Source: Streptomyces fradiae (lineage in GTDB: Bacteria; Actinomycetota; Actinomycetes; Streptomycetales; Streptomycetaceae). From it: 64,000 bases of DNA. The first letter of the stretch is position 1; each line of letters starts with the position of its first letter. The translations under genes and the position numbers were made by a program. Below are positions 25,350 through 34,187 of this stretch, one piece after another. The stretch covers positions 3,658,001 to 3,722,000 of the forward strand of contig NZ_CP065958.1 in NCBI RefSeq assembly GCF_041270065.1, written 5' to 3'. A model generated the notes under the pieces. The model was not told where the DNA came from. It ran no database searches and worked only from the letters and a program-made list of their open reading frames with translations.

Positions 25350-25927
25350 GCCTGGCCGCCCTGGGCTCCCGCCGCCCGCTCCGCGTCCTTGCGGACGCGC
25401 CAGCGGTCCATGATCCCGGCCATCTCGTCGTGCAGGAAGGCGAAGAACTCGGCGGTCTCGGCGAGCCGGCGACCCGCCGCCGTGTCCGTGCCGAGGGTGT
25501 CGGTGCCCTCGCGCAGGATCTTCTCCCAGCGGCTGAGGACCTGGTCGCGGCGGGTGAAGGTCTCGTACCAGAGCTCGTTGTGGAGCACGTACAGGTCACG
25601 GCGGGTGCCGGGGTCGCGCTCGCGGCTGACCATGTCGACCTGGGAGAGGTAGCGGACCGCGCCGGAGACGGCCGCGGGGCTGATCTGGAGCCGTTCGGCC
25701 AGTTCCGCCGAGGTCATGGAGGCGGTCTCGGAGGAGAGCAGGGCCGCGAAGACGCGGGAGGCCATGCGCTGCATGCCGGCCGCGGTCATCTCGGCGGCGA
25801 AGCGTTCCACGAAGCGCGCGGTGGCGTCCGCCGCATCGGTCGCGTCGCCCTCGGCCGTATCCGCCGTCATGCCCTCAGTGATGCCCTCAGCCGTGCCCTC
25901 AGTCATGGCGTCCACTATCTCACCCAC
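25346..25927 (-). CDS. MarR/GbsR-type transcriptional regulator
   Basis: Winged-helix regulator of up to 193 residues. The HTH (SMTSAELAERLQISPAAVSGAVRYLSQ, in part) and wing (RERDPGTRRDLYVLHNELW) fall at about residues 70-120, followed by helical dimerisation segments. Such regulators commonly neighbour drug exporters. The start is uncertain: GTG 25927, GTG 25915 and ATG 25906 are all in frame, and the first 25 residues are an unusual Thr/Glu/Gly-rich repeat (TEGTAEGITEGMTADTAEG). It is divergent from an ABC exporter operon across a perfect palindrome. Confidence 0.85.
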   Translation of the reverse strand: MGEIVDAMTEGTAEGITEGMTADTAEGDATDAADATARFVERFAAEMTAAGMQRMASRVFAALLSSETASMTSAELAERLQISPAAVSGAVRYLSQVDMVSRERDPGTRRDLYVLHNELWYETFTRRDQVLSRWEKILREGTDTLGTDTAAGRRLAETAEFFAFLHDEMAGIMDRWRVRKDAERAAGAQGGQA

Positions 25928-25947
25928 TTTCCATACGCTTCCTTAAC

Positions 25948-25963
25948 TTCACAAGTTTGTGAA
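25948..25963. promoter_or_regulatory. Palindromic operator for the ABC exporter
   Basis: TTCACAA-GT-TTGTGAA, perfect 7-bp arms in an AT-rich island, lies between the divergent regulator and exporter genes, 21 bases before the exporter ATG. It is the likely binding site of the adjacent MarR/GbsR-type protein. Confidence 0.82.
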
Positions 25964-25983
25964 AGTAGCGTACGTTCTGAAGC

Positions 25984-26880
25984 ATGACGAAGGCAATCAC
26001 CGTCGCCGGACTCCACAAGGCGTTCGGGCGCACCCACGCACTGGACGGCCTCGACCTCACCGTCGAGACCGGCGAGGTCCACGGCTTCCTCGGCCCCAAC
26101 GGCGCCGGGAAGTCCACCACCATCCGGGTCCTCCTCGGGCTGCTGCGCGCCGACTCCGGCGCCGCCCAGGTGCTCGGCCGGGACCCCTGGTCCGACGCCG
26201 TCGAGCTGCACAAGCGCATCGCCTACGTCCCCGGCGACGTCACCCTGTGGCGCAACCTCTCCGGCGGCGAGGTCATCGACCTCTTCGGGCGGCTGCGCGG
26301 CGGCCTCGACCGGGCCCGGCGGGCGGAGCTGATCGAGCGCTTCGAGCTCGACCCCACCAAGAAGGGCCGCACCTACTCCAAGGGCAACCGGCAGAAGGTC
26401 GCCCTCGTCGCCGCCTTCGCCTCCGACGTCGACCTGTACGTCCTCGACGAGCCGACCAGCGGCCTCGACCCGCTGATGGAGGAGGTCTTCCAGGACTGCG
26501 TCGCCGAGGCGCGCGGGCGCGGCGCGACCGTGCTGCTCTCCAGCCACATCCTCAGCGAGGTGGAGGAGCTGTGCGACCGGGTGAGCATCATCCGCCAGGG
26601 GCAGACCGTGGAGAGCGGTTCGCTCGCGGACCTGCGGCACCTCACCCGTACCAGCGTCACCGCCGAGCTCGCCGGGGCGCCCAACGGGCTCGCCCACCTG
26701 CCCGGCGTCCACGACCTCGACGTGCAGGGCAAGCGGGTCCGGCTCCAGGTCGACACCGACAAGCTCGACGCGGTGCTGCGGTCGCTGACCGAGTCGGGCG
26801 TCCGGTCCCTGACCAGCACGCCGCCCACCCTTGAGGAGCTCTTCCTCCGGCACTACAGCGACGAGGTGGCGGCGCGATGA
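25984..26880 (+). CDS. ABC exporter ATP-binding protein
   Basis: ATPase of 298 residues from the drug/polyketide-antibiotic exporter group. Walker [10 protein letters not shown] (about residue 36), signature variant YSKGNRQKV in place of LSGGQ (about 134), Walker [15 protein letters not shown], and H-loop [13 protein letters not shown]-terminal extension of about 80 residues is typical of two-gene exporters. It overlaps the permease gene by four bases (ATGA). Controlled most likely by the divergent MarR/GbsR protein. Confidence 0.92.
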   Translation: MTKAITVAGLHKAFGRTHALDGLDLTVETGEVHGFLGPNGAGKSTTIRVLLGLLRADSGAAQVLGRDPWSDAVELHKRIAYVPGDVTLWRNLSGGEVIDLFGRLRGGLDRARRAELIERFELDPTKKGRTYSKGNRQKVALVAAFASDVDLYVLDEPTSGLDPLMEEVFQDCVAEARGRGATVLLSSHILSEVEELCDRVSIIRQGQTVESGSLADLRHLTRTSVTAELAGAPNGLAHLPGVHDLDVQGKRVRLQVDTDKLDAVLRSLTESGVRSLTSTPPTLEELFLRHYSDEVAAR

Positions 26881-28460
26881 GCACGCTCACCGTCCCGCTG
26901 ACCGGGACCGGGTCCCTGACCCGGCTGGCGCTGCGCCGCGACCGGGTCATGCTGCCGATCTGGGCCGTCGTCGTCGGCGGCATGGTCGCCAGCGGCGTCG
27001 GCTCGATCCAGGCCCTGTACGACACCCCCGCCGCCCGCGCCGAGGTCGCCGGCGCGATGAGCGGCAACAGCTCCCTGCGGGCGCTGTACGGACCGGTCTT
27101 CGGCGACTCGGTCGGCGGGCTCGTGGCCTGGCGGTTCGGCGTCTTCAGCGCCACCCTCGCCGCCGTGATGAGCCTGATCATCGTCGTCCGGCACACCCGC
27201 GAGGAGGAGGAGACGGGCCGTCAGGAGATGCTCTCCGCCACCGTGGTGGGCCGCCGTGCACCACTGACGGCCGCCCTGCTCACCGCGGTGTTCGCCAACG
27301 CCCTCGTCGCCCTGATCATCACGGCCGGACTCGCCGGCCAGGGCGCGGGCGGGGCGCTCGCGCTCGGCCTCGCGGTCGGCGGGACCGGGATGCTCTTCGC
27401 CACCATGGCCGCGATCGTCGCCCAGCTCACCGAGAGCGCGCGGCTCGCGAAGGGCCTCACGGCGGGCGTCCTCGGCACCGCGTTCCTGCTGCGGGCCGCC
27501 GGCGACTCCGGGAAGTCCGACGGATCGTCCGTCCTGACCTGGCTCTCGCCGATCGGCTGGGCCGAGAACGTGCGCCCGTACGGCGGCGAGCGCTGGTGGG
27601 TGCTCCTGCTGATCGGCGCCGCCGTCCTCGTCCAGGCGGGCTTCGCGTACGCGTTGACGAACCGCCGCGATGTCGGCATGAGCTTCCTGCCGACCCGGCC
27701 CGGACCGGCCGTCGGGCGGCTCGCGACGGCCGCGGCCCTCGCCTGGCGGCTCCAGCGCGGCGGGCTGCTCGGCTGGTCGATCGGCTTCCTGGTCGCCGGG
27801 ATCGCCTTCGGCGGGATGGCCTCCGGTGCGGCGGACATCGTCGGCGACAACCAGCAGGCCCGCGAGATCTTCGAGCGGATGGGCGGGCAGTCCGCGCTGG
27901 AGAGCGCGTTCCTCGCTGCGATGATCGGGATGTTCGGCATGATCGCGGCGCTGTACGCGGTGGGGTCGGTGCTGCGGCTGCACGGCGAGGAGACCTCGGG
28001 GCGGGCGGAGCCGATCCTGGCCAACGCGGTCGGCCGGGTCCGCTGGGCGGCCGGTCACCTGGTGATCGCCTTCGCGGGCGCCGTACTGATCATGGTGCTC
28101 AGCGGCGTCGGGCTCTCCCTCACCTACGGCAAGGACCTCGGCCCGATCCTGGGCGCCTGCCTGGTCCAGCTGCCCGCGGTCTGGACGCTCGCGGGGGTCG
28201 CGGTCCTGTTCCACGGCGCCTTCCCCAAGGCCGCGGTGGCCGGGTGGGCGGCGGCCGGGATCTGCCTGGTCATCGGCTGGATCGGCCCGGCCCTGAACCT
28301 GCCCCAGTCGGTCCTGAACCTCTCCCCCTTCGGGCATCTGCCGAAGCTGCCGGGCCAGGAGATGACCTGGACCCCGGTCCTGGCCCTGACCACCCTCGCG
28401 GTCGCGCTCGTCGCGGCCGGGCTCGTGGGGCTGCGCCGCCGGGACCTCATGACCTCGTGA
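26877..28460 (+). CDS. ABC exporter permease
   Basis: Integral membrane protein of 527 residues with about 12 predicted helices in two similar halves (about residues 20-260 and 290-525). Both halves contain an EE-T motif after the second helix: [14 protein letters not shown] and [14 protein letters not shown]. This matches permeases annotated as polyketide-antibiotic exporters in actinobacteria. It is translationally coupled to the upstream ATPase; the pair is probably self-sufficient as a dimeric pump. Substrate unknown. Confidence 0.9.
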   Translation: MSTLTVPLTGTGSLTRLALRRDRVMLPIWAVVVGGMVASGVGSIQALYDTPAARAEVAGAMSGNSSLRALYGPVFGDSVGGLVAWRFGVFSATLAAVMSLIIVVRHTREEEETGRQEMLSATVVGRRAPLTAALLTAVFANALVALIITAGLAGQGAGGALALGLAVGGTGMLFATMAAIVAQLTESARLAKGLTAGVLGTAFLLRAAGDSGKSDGSSVLTWLSPIGWAENVRPYGGERWWVLLLIGAAVLVQAGFAYALTNRRDVGMSFLPTRPGPAVGRLATAAALAWRLQRGGLLGWSIGFLVAGIAFGGMASGAADIVGDNQQAREIFERMGGQSALESAFLAAMIGMFGMIAALYAVGSVLRLHGEETSGRAEPILANAVGRVRWAAGHLVIAFAGAVLIMVLSGVGLSLTYGKDLGPILGACLVQLPAVWTLAGVAVLFHGAFPKAAVAGWAAAGICLVIGWIGPALNLPQSVLNLSPFGHLPKLPGQEMTWTPVLALTTLAVALVAAGLVGLRRRDLMTS

Positions 28461-28475
28461 CGCCGTGACGAGCGG

Positions 28476-28507
28476 GCGAAGGGCCCCCGGAAACGGGGGC
28501 CCTTCGC
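28476..28507. terminator. Bidirectional hairpin terminator
   Basis: Fourteen-base perfect arms (GCGAAGGGCCCCCG and complement) capped by a stable GAAA tetraloop lie between the convergent exporter permease and P450 genes. Confidence 0.88.
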
Positions 28508-28514
28508 CGCGTGA

Positions 28515-29744
28515 TCACATCTCCACCAACAGCTCCTTGAAGCCCCGGATCACATAGCCCGGCTTCCACTCCGGCTCGGCGGCGAGCCGGAGTTCCGGCG
28601 CCTGCTTCAGCAACTCGGCGAAGACCGCGGTGAGTTCGAGGCGGGCGAGTGGGGCGCCCAGGCAGTAGTGGATGCCGGCGCCGAAGGTGATGTGCGGGTT
28701 GTCGGCGCGGGTGAGGTCGAGCGTGTCGGCGGTCGGGCCGAAGCGGGCGGGGTCGCGGTTGGCGGAGCCGAAGAGCAGGGCGACCTCGGAGCCGCGCGGG
28801 ATGACGACGCCGCCGAGGTCGATGTCATCGAGGACCCAGCGCTCGAACATCTGCAGGGGCGTGTCGTAGCGCAGCAGTTCTTCCACAGCTGTGGACAACT
28901 TTTCGGGATCGGGCTCGGGGCCCGGCCCGACATCCGGCCGCACGCCCCGGCTCAGCAGCGTCCACCAGCCGTTGACCGTGGTGTTCACGGTCGCCTCGTG
29001 GCCGGCGTTGAGCAGCAGCACGCAGGTGGAGATCATCTCCTGCTCGGTCAGCTCCGGTACGGCGAGCAGCCCCGAGATCAGGTCGTCGCCCGGGGCCTTG
29101 CGGCGGCGGGCGAGGAGCTCCCGCAGGTAGTCGGAGAACTCGAGCGAGGCGCGCACCGCCCGGCGGGCCGTCTCCTCCGAGGGGTTGAGCTCGAACATCC
29201 CGCAGATGTCCGCCGACCAGGGCCGGAGCCGGGCCCGCTCCTCGTCCTCCGCCGGGATGCCGAGCATCTCGGCGATCACCGCCACGGGGAGGGGCTCCGC
29301 GACCTTGGCGAGCAGGTCGCCGCCGCCGTCCGCGACCAGACCGGCGACCAGGTCGCGGGCCAGCCGCCGTACCGTCGGCGCCAGGTCCTCCACCGTCCGC
29401 GGCGTGAACGCCTTCGACACCAGCCGCCGGATCCGGGTGTGGTCGGCGCCCTCCAGGTCGAGCAGCCCGTGGTCGTTGAGCGTGTGGAAGGGCTCGTGGG
29501 CCGCGTCCGGCGCCTCCCGGCCGAACTCCTCGTGCGTGAAGCGATGGGTGTACGTACGGCCCAGGCGGCGGTCCCGCAGCAGCGCCGACACGTCCTCGTA
29601 GTGCGGGATCAGCCACTGGTGGGTCGGCCCGTGCCAGTGCGCCCGGCCGGCGGCGCGCAGCCGCGCGTAGGCCGGGTAGGGATCGGCGACGAACTCCGGG
29701 GACCAGGGGTCGAAATCGGCGTGAGCGGCATCGGCGGCATCCAT
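28515..29744 (-). CDS. Cytochrome P450
   Basis: Soluble heme monooxygenase of 409 residues, typical for Streptomyces. I-helix LLLNAGHEATVNTTV has His-Glu-Ala where AG.(D/E)TT is usual, K-helix ExxR is EELLR, and the heme-cysteine loop is FGAGIHYCLGAPLAR (about residue 350). The PERF-like FERWV and SANRDPARF are present. No ferredoxin gene lies beside it, so redox partners come from elsewhere. Substrate cannot be inferred. A DnaA-box-like palindrome occurs inside the gene at 28881-28898. Confidence 0.94.
   Translation of the reverse strand: MDAADAAHADFDPWSPEFVADPYPAYARLRAAGRAHWHGPTHQWLIPHYEDVSALLRDRRLGRTYTHRFTHEEFGREAPDAAHEPFHTLNDHGLLDLEGADHTRIRRLVSKAFTPRTVEDLAPTVRRLARDLVAGLVADGGGDLLAKVAEPLPVAVIAEMLGIPAEDEERARLRPWSADICGMFELNPSEETARRAVRASLEFSDYLRELLARRRKAPGDDLISGLLAVPELTEQEMISTCVLLLNAGHEATVNTTVNGWWTLLSRGVRPDVGPGPEPDPEKLSTAVEELLRYDTPLQMFERWVLDDIDLGGVVIPRGSEVALLFGSANRDPARFGPTADTLDLTRADNPHITFGAGIHYCLGAPLARLELTAVFAELLKQAPELRLAAEPEWKPGYVIRGFKELLVEM
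28881..28898 (-). other. DnaA-box-like palindrome inside the P450 gene
   Basis: The minus strand reads TTGTCCACA (28898-28890), identical to the favoured Streptomyces DnaA box, joined to a perfect 14-bp palindrome TCCACAGCTGTGGA. It lies in coding sequence for a Leu-Ser-Thr-Ala-Val-Glu stretch. It may be chance or a DnaA-binding/titration site. Confidence 0.45.
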
Positions 29745-29770
29745 GACTGGACGCTACCCGCTGCAGCGCC

Positions 29771-30433
29771 CTACCCGCCGACCCGCACCAGTCGCGCCTC
29801 GTACGCGAAGACCGCCGCCTGCGTCCGGTCGCGCAGGCCCAGTTTCACCAGGATGCGGCTCACATGGGTCTTGATGGTGGACTCGGCGACGACGAGGTGG
29901 TCGGCGATCTCGGCGTTGGACAGGCCCTGCGCGATCAGCACCAGGACCTCCGTCTCGCGCTCGGTCAGCTCGCCGATCTGCGCGATCGCGGGCGGGCGCG
30001 GCGAGGCGGCCGCCGACTTGGCGAACTCGGTGATGAGGCGCTTGGTGACGGTCGGCGCGAGCAGCGCCTCACCGGCCGCGACCACCCGGACGCCGTCGGC
30101 GAGCTGCCGGGCCGAGGCGTCCTTGAGCAGGAAGCCGGAGGCGCCGGCGCGCAGCGCCTGGTAGACGTACTCGTCCAGGTCGAAGGTGGTGAGCACGAGG
30201 ACCTTCGCGGCGGCGTCGGCCGCGACGATCTCGCGGGTGGCCTCGATGCCGTTCAGCTCGGGCATGCGGATGTCCATGAGGACGACGTCGGGGCGCAGGG
30301 CGGCGACCTGGGCGACGGCCTCGCGGCCGTTCACCGCCTCGCCGACCACCTCGATGTCCGGCATGGCGCCGAGCAGCACGGAGAAGCCCTCGCGGACCAT
30401 CATCTGGTCGTCGACGATCAGCACCCGGATCAC
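29771..30433 (-). CDS. NarL/LuxR-type response regulator
   Basis: Two-component response regulator of 220 residues. Receiver domain at 1-120 with acidic pocket LIVDDQ, phosphoacceptor Asp in VVLMDIRMP (about residue 54), Thr in LTTFD and Lys in LLKDAS. C-terminal LuxR HTH at about 150-215 (LTERETEVLVLIAQGLSNAEI, in part; VAESTIKTHVSRILVKL). GTG start overlapping the histidine kinase stop by four bases, so kinase and regulator are coupled. Confidence 0.94.
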   Translation of the reverse strand: MIRVLIVDDQMMVREGFSVLLGAMPDIEVVGEAVNGREAVAQVAALRPDVVLMDIRMPELNGIEATREIVAADAAAKVLVLTTFDLDEYVYQALRAGASGFLLKDASARQLADGVRVVAAGEALLAPTVTKRLITEFAKSAAASPRPPAIAQIGELTERETEVLVLIAQGLSNAEIADHLVVAESTIKTHVSRILVKLGLRDRTQAAVFAYEARLVRVGG

Positions 30434-31812
30434 GGCTGGCTCTCCTCACGGTCCCGGTCACGGTCGTCCCGGTCCTGGTCCTGGTCCTGGTCCCGGTCCT
30501 GGTCCCGGCCCTGGTCCCGGCTGACAGGGACGAAGACGGTGACCTCGTAGCCGCCGTCGGCGGTGGCCTCGGCCGTCATCTCGCCGCCCAGCATCGTGAC
30601 ACGCTCCCGCATGCCGGTGATGCCGTGCCCGGCCCCCGGCGACGGCTTGACGAGCCCGCGCGCCGGGCCGTTGGCGATGCGCAGGCCGAGGCCGCCGAGG
30701 ACGTAGCTCACCTCGACCCGGGCGGCGGCGCCGGGCGCGTGCCGCAGCACGTTCGACAGGGCCTCCTGGACGATCCGGTACGCGGAGAGCTCGACGCCCT
30801 GCGGCAGCTCGCGCACCGCGCCGGTCACCGCCTTCTCCACGCCCAGCCCGGCCTCGCGGACATTGGCGACCAGGCTGTCGAGGTCGGCGAGGGTGGGCTG
30901 CGGCGCGTCCGGCGCCTCGTAGTCCTCGGCCCGTACGACCCCGAGGATGCGGCGCAGCTCGGTGAGCGCGGCCACCGCGTTCTCGCGGATGGTGACGAAG
31001 GCCTGCTCCAGCTCCGGCGGCGGATTCTCGACGCGGTACGGGGCGGCCTCGGCCTGGATCGCGACCACCGACATGTGGTGCGCGACGACGTCGTGCAGCT
31101 CGCGGGCGATGGTGGTGCGCTCCTCCAGGAGGGTGCGCTTGGAGCGCTCGACGGCGGTGACGCTCTGCTGGGCGGTGACCTCGCGGCGCGCCTGGCGGCG
31201 GACCTGGGAGGTCGTGACCAGCAGGAGACAGACCCCGGCGACGAACAGCAGCGCGAAGGCGTCGCCGCCGCCGTGCGCACCGATGAGGACCGTGGCGAAG
31301 AGGGCGTACCCGGCGGTGACCAGCCACATCCAGCCGGCGGTGCGCGGCCGGGTGCGCAGGGCGACGACGACGAGGACCACGAGGTGCGCGGCGAACGAGT
31401 TCGGGGCCCACGGCCAGTCTCCGTCGGCCCGGCCCAGGAAGGCGAGGAACGGCGTGGAGACGAGCGATGCCCAGAAGGCGAGCATCGGGCGTATCAGGGT
31501 GAGCACCACGGTCGCGGCCGGTACGACGGCGTAGACGAGCACGACCGGATTGAGGGTGCCGCCGATCTGGGCGAGCCCGAGGAAGAAGACGATCATCGCG
31601 GCGAAGCCGACGACGAGGTGCGGGAGCACGCCGAGTTCGTCGCGGATCCGCTCCGGGAGGATGCGGAGCGGCCCGCGGCTCACGTCGAGACGCCGCAGCG
31701 GGCGGTAGGCGAAGGCGTCGGTGAAGAGGTCCGCACGCAGACCGCCGAGCGCCTTCAGGGTCAGGCGGAGCTCGGGGCTGCGGCTCGGTTCGGTGGTCCG
31801 GGTCGAAGTCAC
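30430..31812 (-). CDS. Sensor histidine kinase (NarL partner type)
   Basis: Membrane kinase of 460 residues, partner of the coupled response regulator. Five or six helices lie in residues 60-200, then a HisKA_3 dimerisation region with phospho-acceptor His in ARELHDVVAHHMSVVAIQA and a short HATPase domain (IVQEALSNVLRHAPG; GHGITGMRERVTMLGG). The GTG at 31812 gives MTSTRTTEPSRS. The last 30 residues are an odd Arg/Asp/Gln tail encoded by hexamer repeats. The stimulus is unknown; the P450 just downstream might be a target, but nothing in the sequence proves it. Confidence 0.92.
   Translation of the reverse strand: MTSTRTTEPSRSPELRLTLKALGGLRADLFTDAFAYRPLRRLDVSRGPLRILPERIRDELGVLPHLVVGFAAMIVFFLGLAQIGGTLNPVVLVYAVVPAATVVLTLIRPMLAFWASLVSTPFLAFLGRADGDWPWAPNSFAAHLVVLVVVALRTRPRTAGWMWLVTAGYALFATVLIGAHGGGDAFALLFVAGVCLLLVTTSQVRRQARREVTAQQSVTAVERSKRTLLEERTTIARELHDVVAHHMSVVAIQAEAAPYRVENPPPELEQAFVTIRENAVAALTELRRILGVVRAEDYEAPDAPQPTLADLDSLVANVREAGLGVEKAVTGAVRELPQGVELSAYRIVQEALSNVLRHAPGAAARVEVSYVLGGLGLRIANGPARGLVKPSPGAGHGITGMRERVTMLGGEMTAEATADGGYEVTVFVPVSRDQGRDQDRDQDQDQDRDDRDRDREESQP
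30450..30521. repeat. Hexanucleotide repeat tract in the histidine kinase 3' end
   Basis: A run of imperfect GGTCCT/GGTCCC hexamers encodes the alternating Arg-Asp-Gln-Asp tail of the kinase. Because the unit is a multiple of three, copy-number changes would lengthen or shorten the tail without a frameshift. Confidence 0.8.
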
Positions 31813-31918
31813 CCGACCACCGTACGGGCGGCTCGCGCCGGGGTCGTCCGGCTGCGTACGGATCCCGGCGGGTCCCCCTTGAGGACTACCCGGGCCCCAG
31901 TCCGAGCCCACCGTGGCC

Positions 31919-32791
31919 CTAGAACGCCAGCTGGGCGATCTCCTCCGCGACCACCGCGCAGGCGTCCGCCGCCGGGTCGATCAGCGGGAAGTGGCCGACG
32001 TCCTCCAGGAAGGTGCAGCCGACGGTCTCGCCGGCCTCGGCCGCCGCGGCCGCGAAGGCCTCGGCGACGGCGGGCGGGACGACGATGTCGGTGCGGCCCT
32101 GGACGAGGGTGGTGGCGATGCCGGTCGGCAGCAGGACGGCCGGGTCGGAGAGCGCCGCGCGGGCGGCGAAGTCGGCGTCGCCGCCGAGCAGTTCGCTGAC
32201 CGCGCCGCCGCACACGCCGAGTTCGACGGAGGACGCGAAGTCCGCGATCGGGGCGAGCGCCACGACCCCGCGCAGCGCGGGCGGGGCGGGCAGCCGCCAG
32301 GGCGAGCCGGCCGGCAGGACGTGCCGGGCGGCGGCCCACAGGGCGAGGTGGCCGCCCGCGGAGTGGCCGGTGAGCACGGTACGGCGCGGGTCGGCCTGCG
32401 GCAGGTGCGCGGCGGCGAGGTCCGGCAGCGCGTCGAGGGCGGCGGCGACGTCGTCGAAGGTCTCGGGCCAGCGCCCGGCGACCGGGGCGGTGCCGCCCTG
32501 CCGGGGGATGTCGCTGCCGCGCCGGTACTCGACGCTCGCGACGGCGAAGCCGCGGCGGGCCAGGAAGTCCACGAAAGGGGTCAGGTGCTGCCGGTCGTAC
32601 GGGGCGCGCCAGGCGCCGCCGTGCAGGGCGACGACCAGGGGCGCGCTCGGCCGGCCGTCGCGCGGCGCGTAGAAGTCGACGACCTGGTCGGGGTGCGGAC
32701 CGTACGCGGCGGAGGCGTCCGGGGCGACGGCCGGGTGCGAGAAGGCCGATGCCTCTTCGGCGGCGTCACGCGCGACAGGGTCGTCCGGCAT
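31919..32791 (-). CDS. Alpha/beta hydrolase, probable kynurenine formamidase
   Basis: Cytosolic alpha/beta hydrolase of 290 residues in the arylformamidase/esterase group. Oxyanion-hole HGGAWR (about residue 57), nucleophile serine in TGHSAGGHLALW (about 143), acid near GRTDIVVPP (about 236) and His in DVGHFPLID (about 267). Its position downstream of kynureninase and tryptophan dioxygenase on the same strand argues that it hydrolyses N-formylkynurenine to kynurenine. A 145-base gap separates it from kynureninase, so it may have its own promoter. Confidence 0.82.
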   Translation of the reverse strand: MPDDPVARDAAEEASAFSHPAVAPDASAAYGPHPDQVVDFYAPRDGRPSAPLVVALHGGAWRAPYDRQHLTPFVDFLARRGFAVASVEYRRGSDIPRQGGTAPVAGRWPETFDDVAAALDALPDLAAAHLPQADPRRTVLTGHSAGGHLALWAAARHVLPAGSPWRLPAPPALRGVVALAPIADFASSVELGVCGGAVSELLGGDADFAARAALSDPAVLLPTGIATTLVQGRTDIVVPPAVAEAFAAAAAEAGETVGCTFLEDVGHFPLIDPAADACAVVAEEIAQLAF

Positions 32792-32936
32792 GGTGCTTCA
32801 ACCTCTCCTCGTACAGGGCCGATTGACGGAACCGTCGGCCTGACCTGCGGGGACCGTACCAGGAGTGCGGCCCCCACAGATCAGATGATCGGCCGATGAT
32901 CGAACCCGTTACGAGGAGGATCGCGGGCCGGGCGGA

Positions 32937-34187
32937 TCAGGCCGCCGGGATGTCCCGCAGCACGTCCGCGAGCACCCGCGCCGCGCGCTCCGCGTCCGCG
33001 AAGCCCACGTACAGCGGGGTGAAGCCGAACCGCAGGATGTCCGGGCGGCGCAGGTCGCCCACCACGCCCCGGCGGATCAGCTCCGCCATGACGGCGGGCG
33101 CCTCGGCGCAGCGCAGCGCGACCTGGCTGCCGCGCTCGGCGTGCGCGCCGGGGGTCACGGACGCGACCCGGCCCTCGGGGGCGTACGCCCGGACGCACTC
33201 CAGGAAGAAGTCCGTCAGGGCGAGCGACTTGGCGCGCACGTCCTCGATCCGGACGCCGTCCCACACGTCGAGGGCGGCCTCCAGGGCCAGCATCGACAGG
33301 ATGTCGGGCGTGCCGACCCGGCCGCGCAGCGCGCCGTCGGCGGCCCGGTAGCCGGGGGTCATGCCGAACGGGTCGGCGTGCGAGTTCCAGCCCGGCAGCG
33401 GCGAGTCGAAGCGGTCCTGGTGGCGCTCGGCGACGTACAGGTACGCGGGCGAACCGGGGCCGCCGTTGAGGTACTTGTACGTGCAGCCGACGGCCAGGTC
33501 CACGCCGTGCGCGTCGAGGCCGACCGGCAGCGCGCCCGCGCTGTGGCACAGGTCCCAGACGGCGAGCGCGCCGACCGCGTGGAGGGCGGCGGTCACGCCG
33601 GGCAGGTCCTGGAGCCGGCCGGTGCGGTAGTCGACGTGGTTGACCAGGGCGAGCGCGGTGCGCTCGCCGGCCGCGCCGGGGATCTCGGCCGGGTCGAGCG
33701 GCACGATCCGGTGACCGGTGAGGCGGGCCGCGGACTCCGCGATGTACCCGTCCGTGGGAAAGGTCGTGGCGTCGACGAGGATCTCGTCCCGGCCGTCGCC
33801 CGCGAGCCGGGTGCCGGCGACGATCGCCTTGAAGACGTTCACGCTGGTCGAGTCGCCGACCACGACCTGCCCGGCGGCGGCACCGACGAGCGGGGCGATC
33901 CGGTCGCCGAGCCGCTCGGGCGCGGTCCACCAGCCGGACTCGTCCCAGGAGCGGATGCGCAGCTCGCCCCACTGACGGGTGATCACGTCGGCCATGACGG
34001 CGGGGACGTGCGCGGGCAGCGCGCCCAGCGAGTTGCCGTCGAGGTAGACCGTCCCGTCCAGGGCGAACTTCTCGCGGTGCTTGGCCAGTTCGTCGGCCGC
34101 GTCGAGCCGGGCGGCCTTCTCGTCGTAGGTCTCGCCGTAGGTCTTGTCGTGCGGCGCGGAGAACGTCTCGTCGCGGGTCTCAGACAT
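32937..34187 (-). CDS. kynU: Kynureninase
   Basis: PLP enzyme of 416 residues converting kynurenine to anthranilate and alanine. Visible: DGNSLGALP near the N-terminus, GDSTSVNVFKAI (phosphate site), WDLCHSAGALPV (PLP Asp) and the Schiff-base Lys in GCTYKYLNGGPGSPAYLYV, all typical of KynU. ATG 34187 overlaps the end of the dioxygenase gene by eight bases, so the two are translationally coupled. Confidence 0.95.
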   Translation of the reverse strand: MSETRDETFSAPHDKTYGETYDEKAARLDAADELAKHREKFALDGTVYLDGNSLGALPAHVPAVMADVITRQWGELRIRSWDESGWWTAPERLGDRIAPLVGAAAGQVVVGDSTSVNVFKAIVAGTRLAGDGRDEILVDATTFPTDGYIAESAARLTGHRIVPLDPAEIPGAAGERTALALVNHVDYRTGRLQDLPGVTAALHAVGALAVWDLCHSAGALPVGLDAHGVDLAVGCTYKYLNGGPGSPAYLYVAERHQDRFDSPLPGWNSHADPFGMTPGYRAADGALRGRVGTPDILSMLALEAALDVWDGVRIEDVRAKSLALTDFFLECVRAYAPEGRVASVTPGAHAERGSQVALRCAEAPAVMAELIRRGVVGDLRRPDILRFGFTPLYVGFADAERAARVLADVLRDIPAA

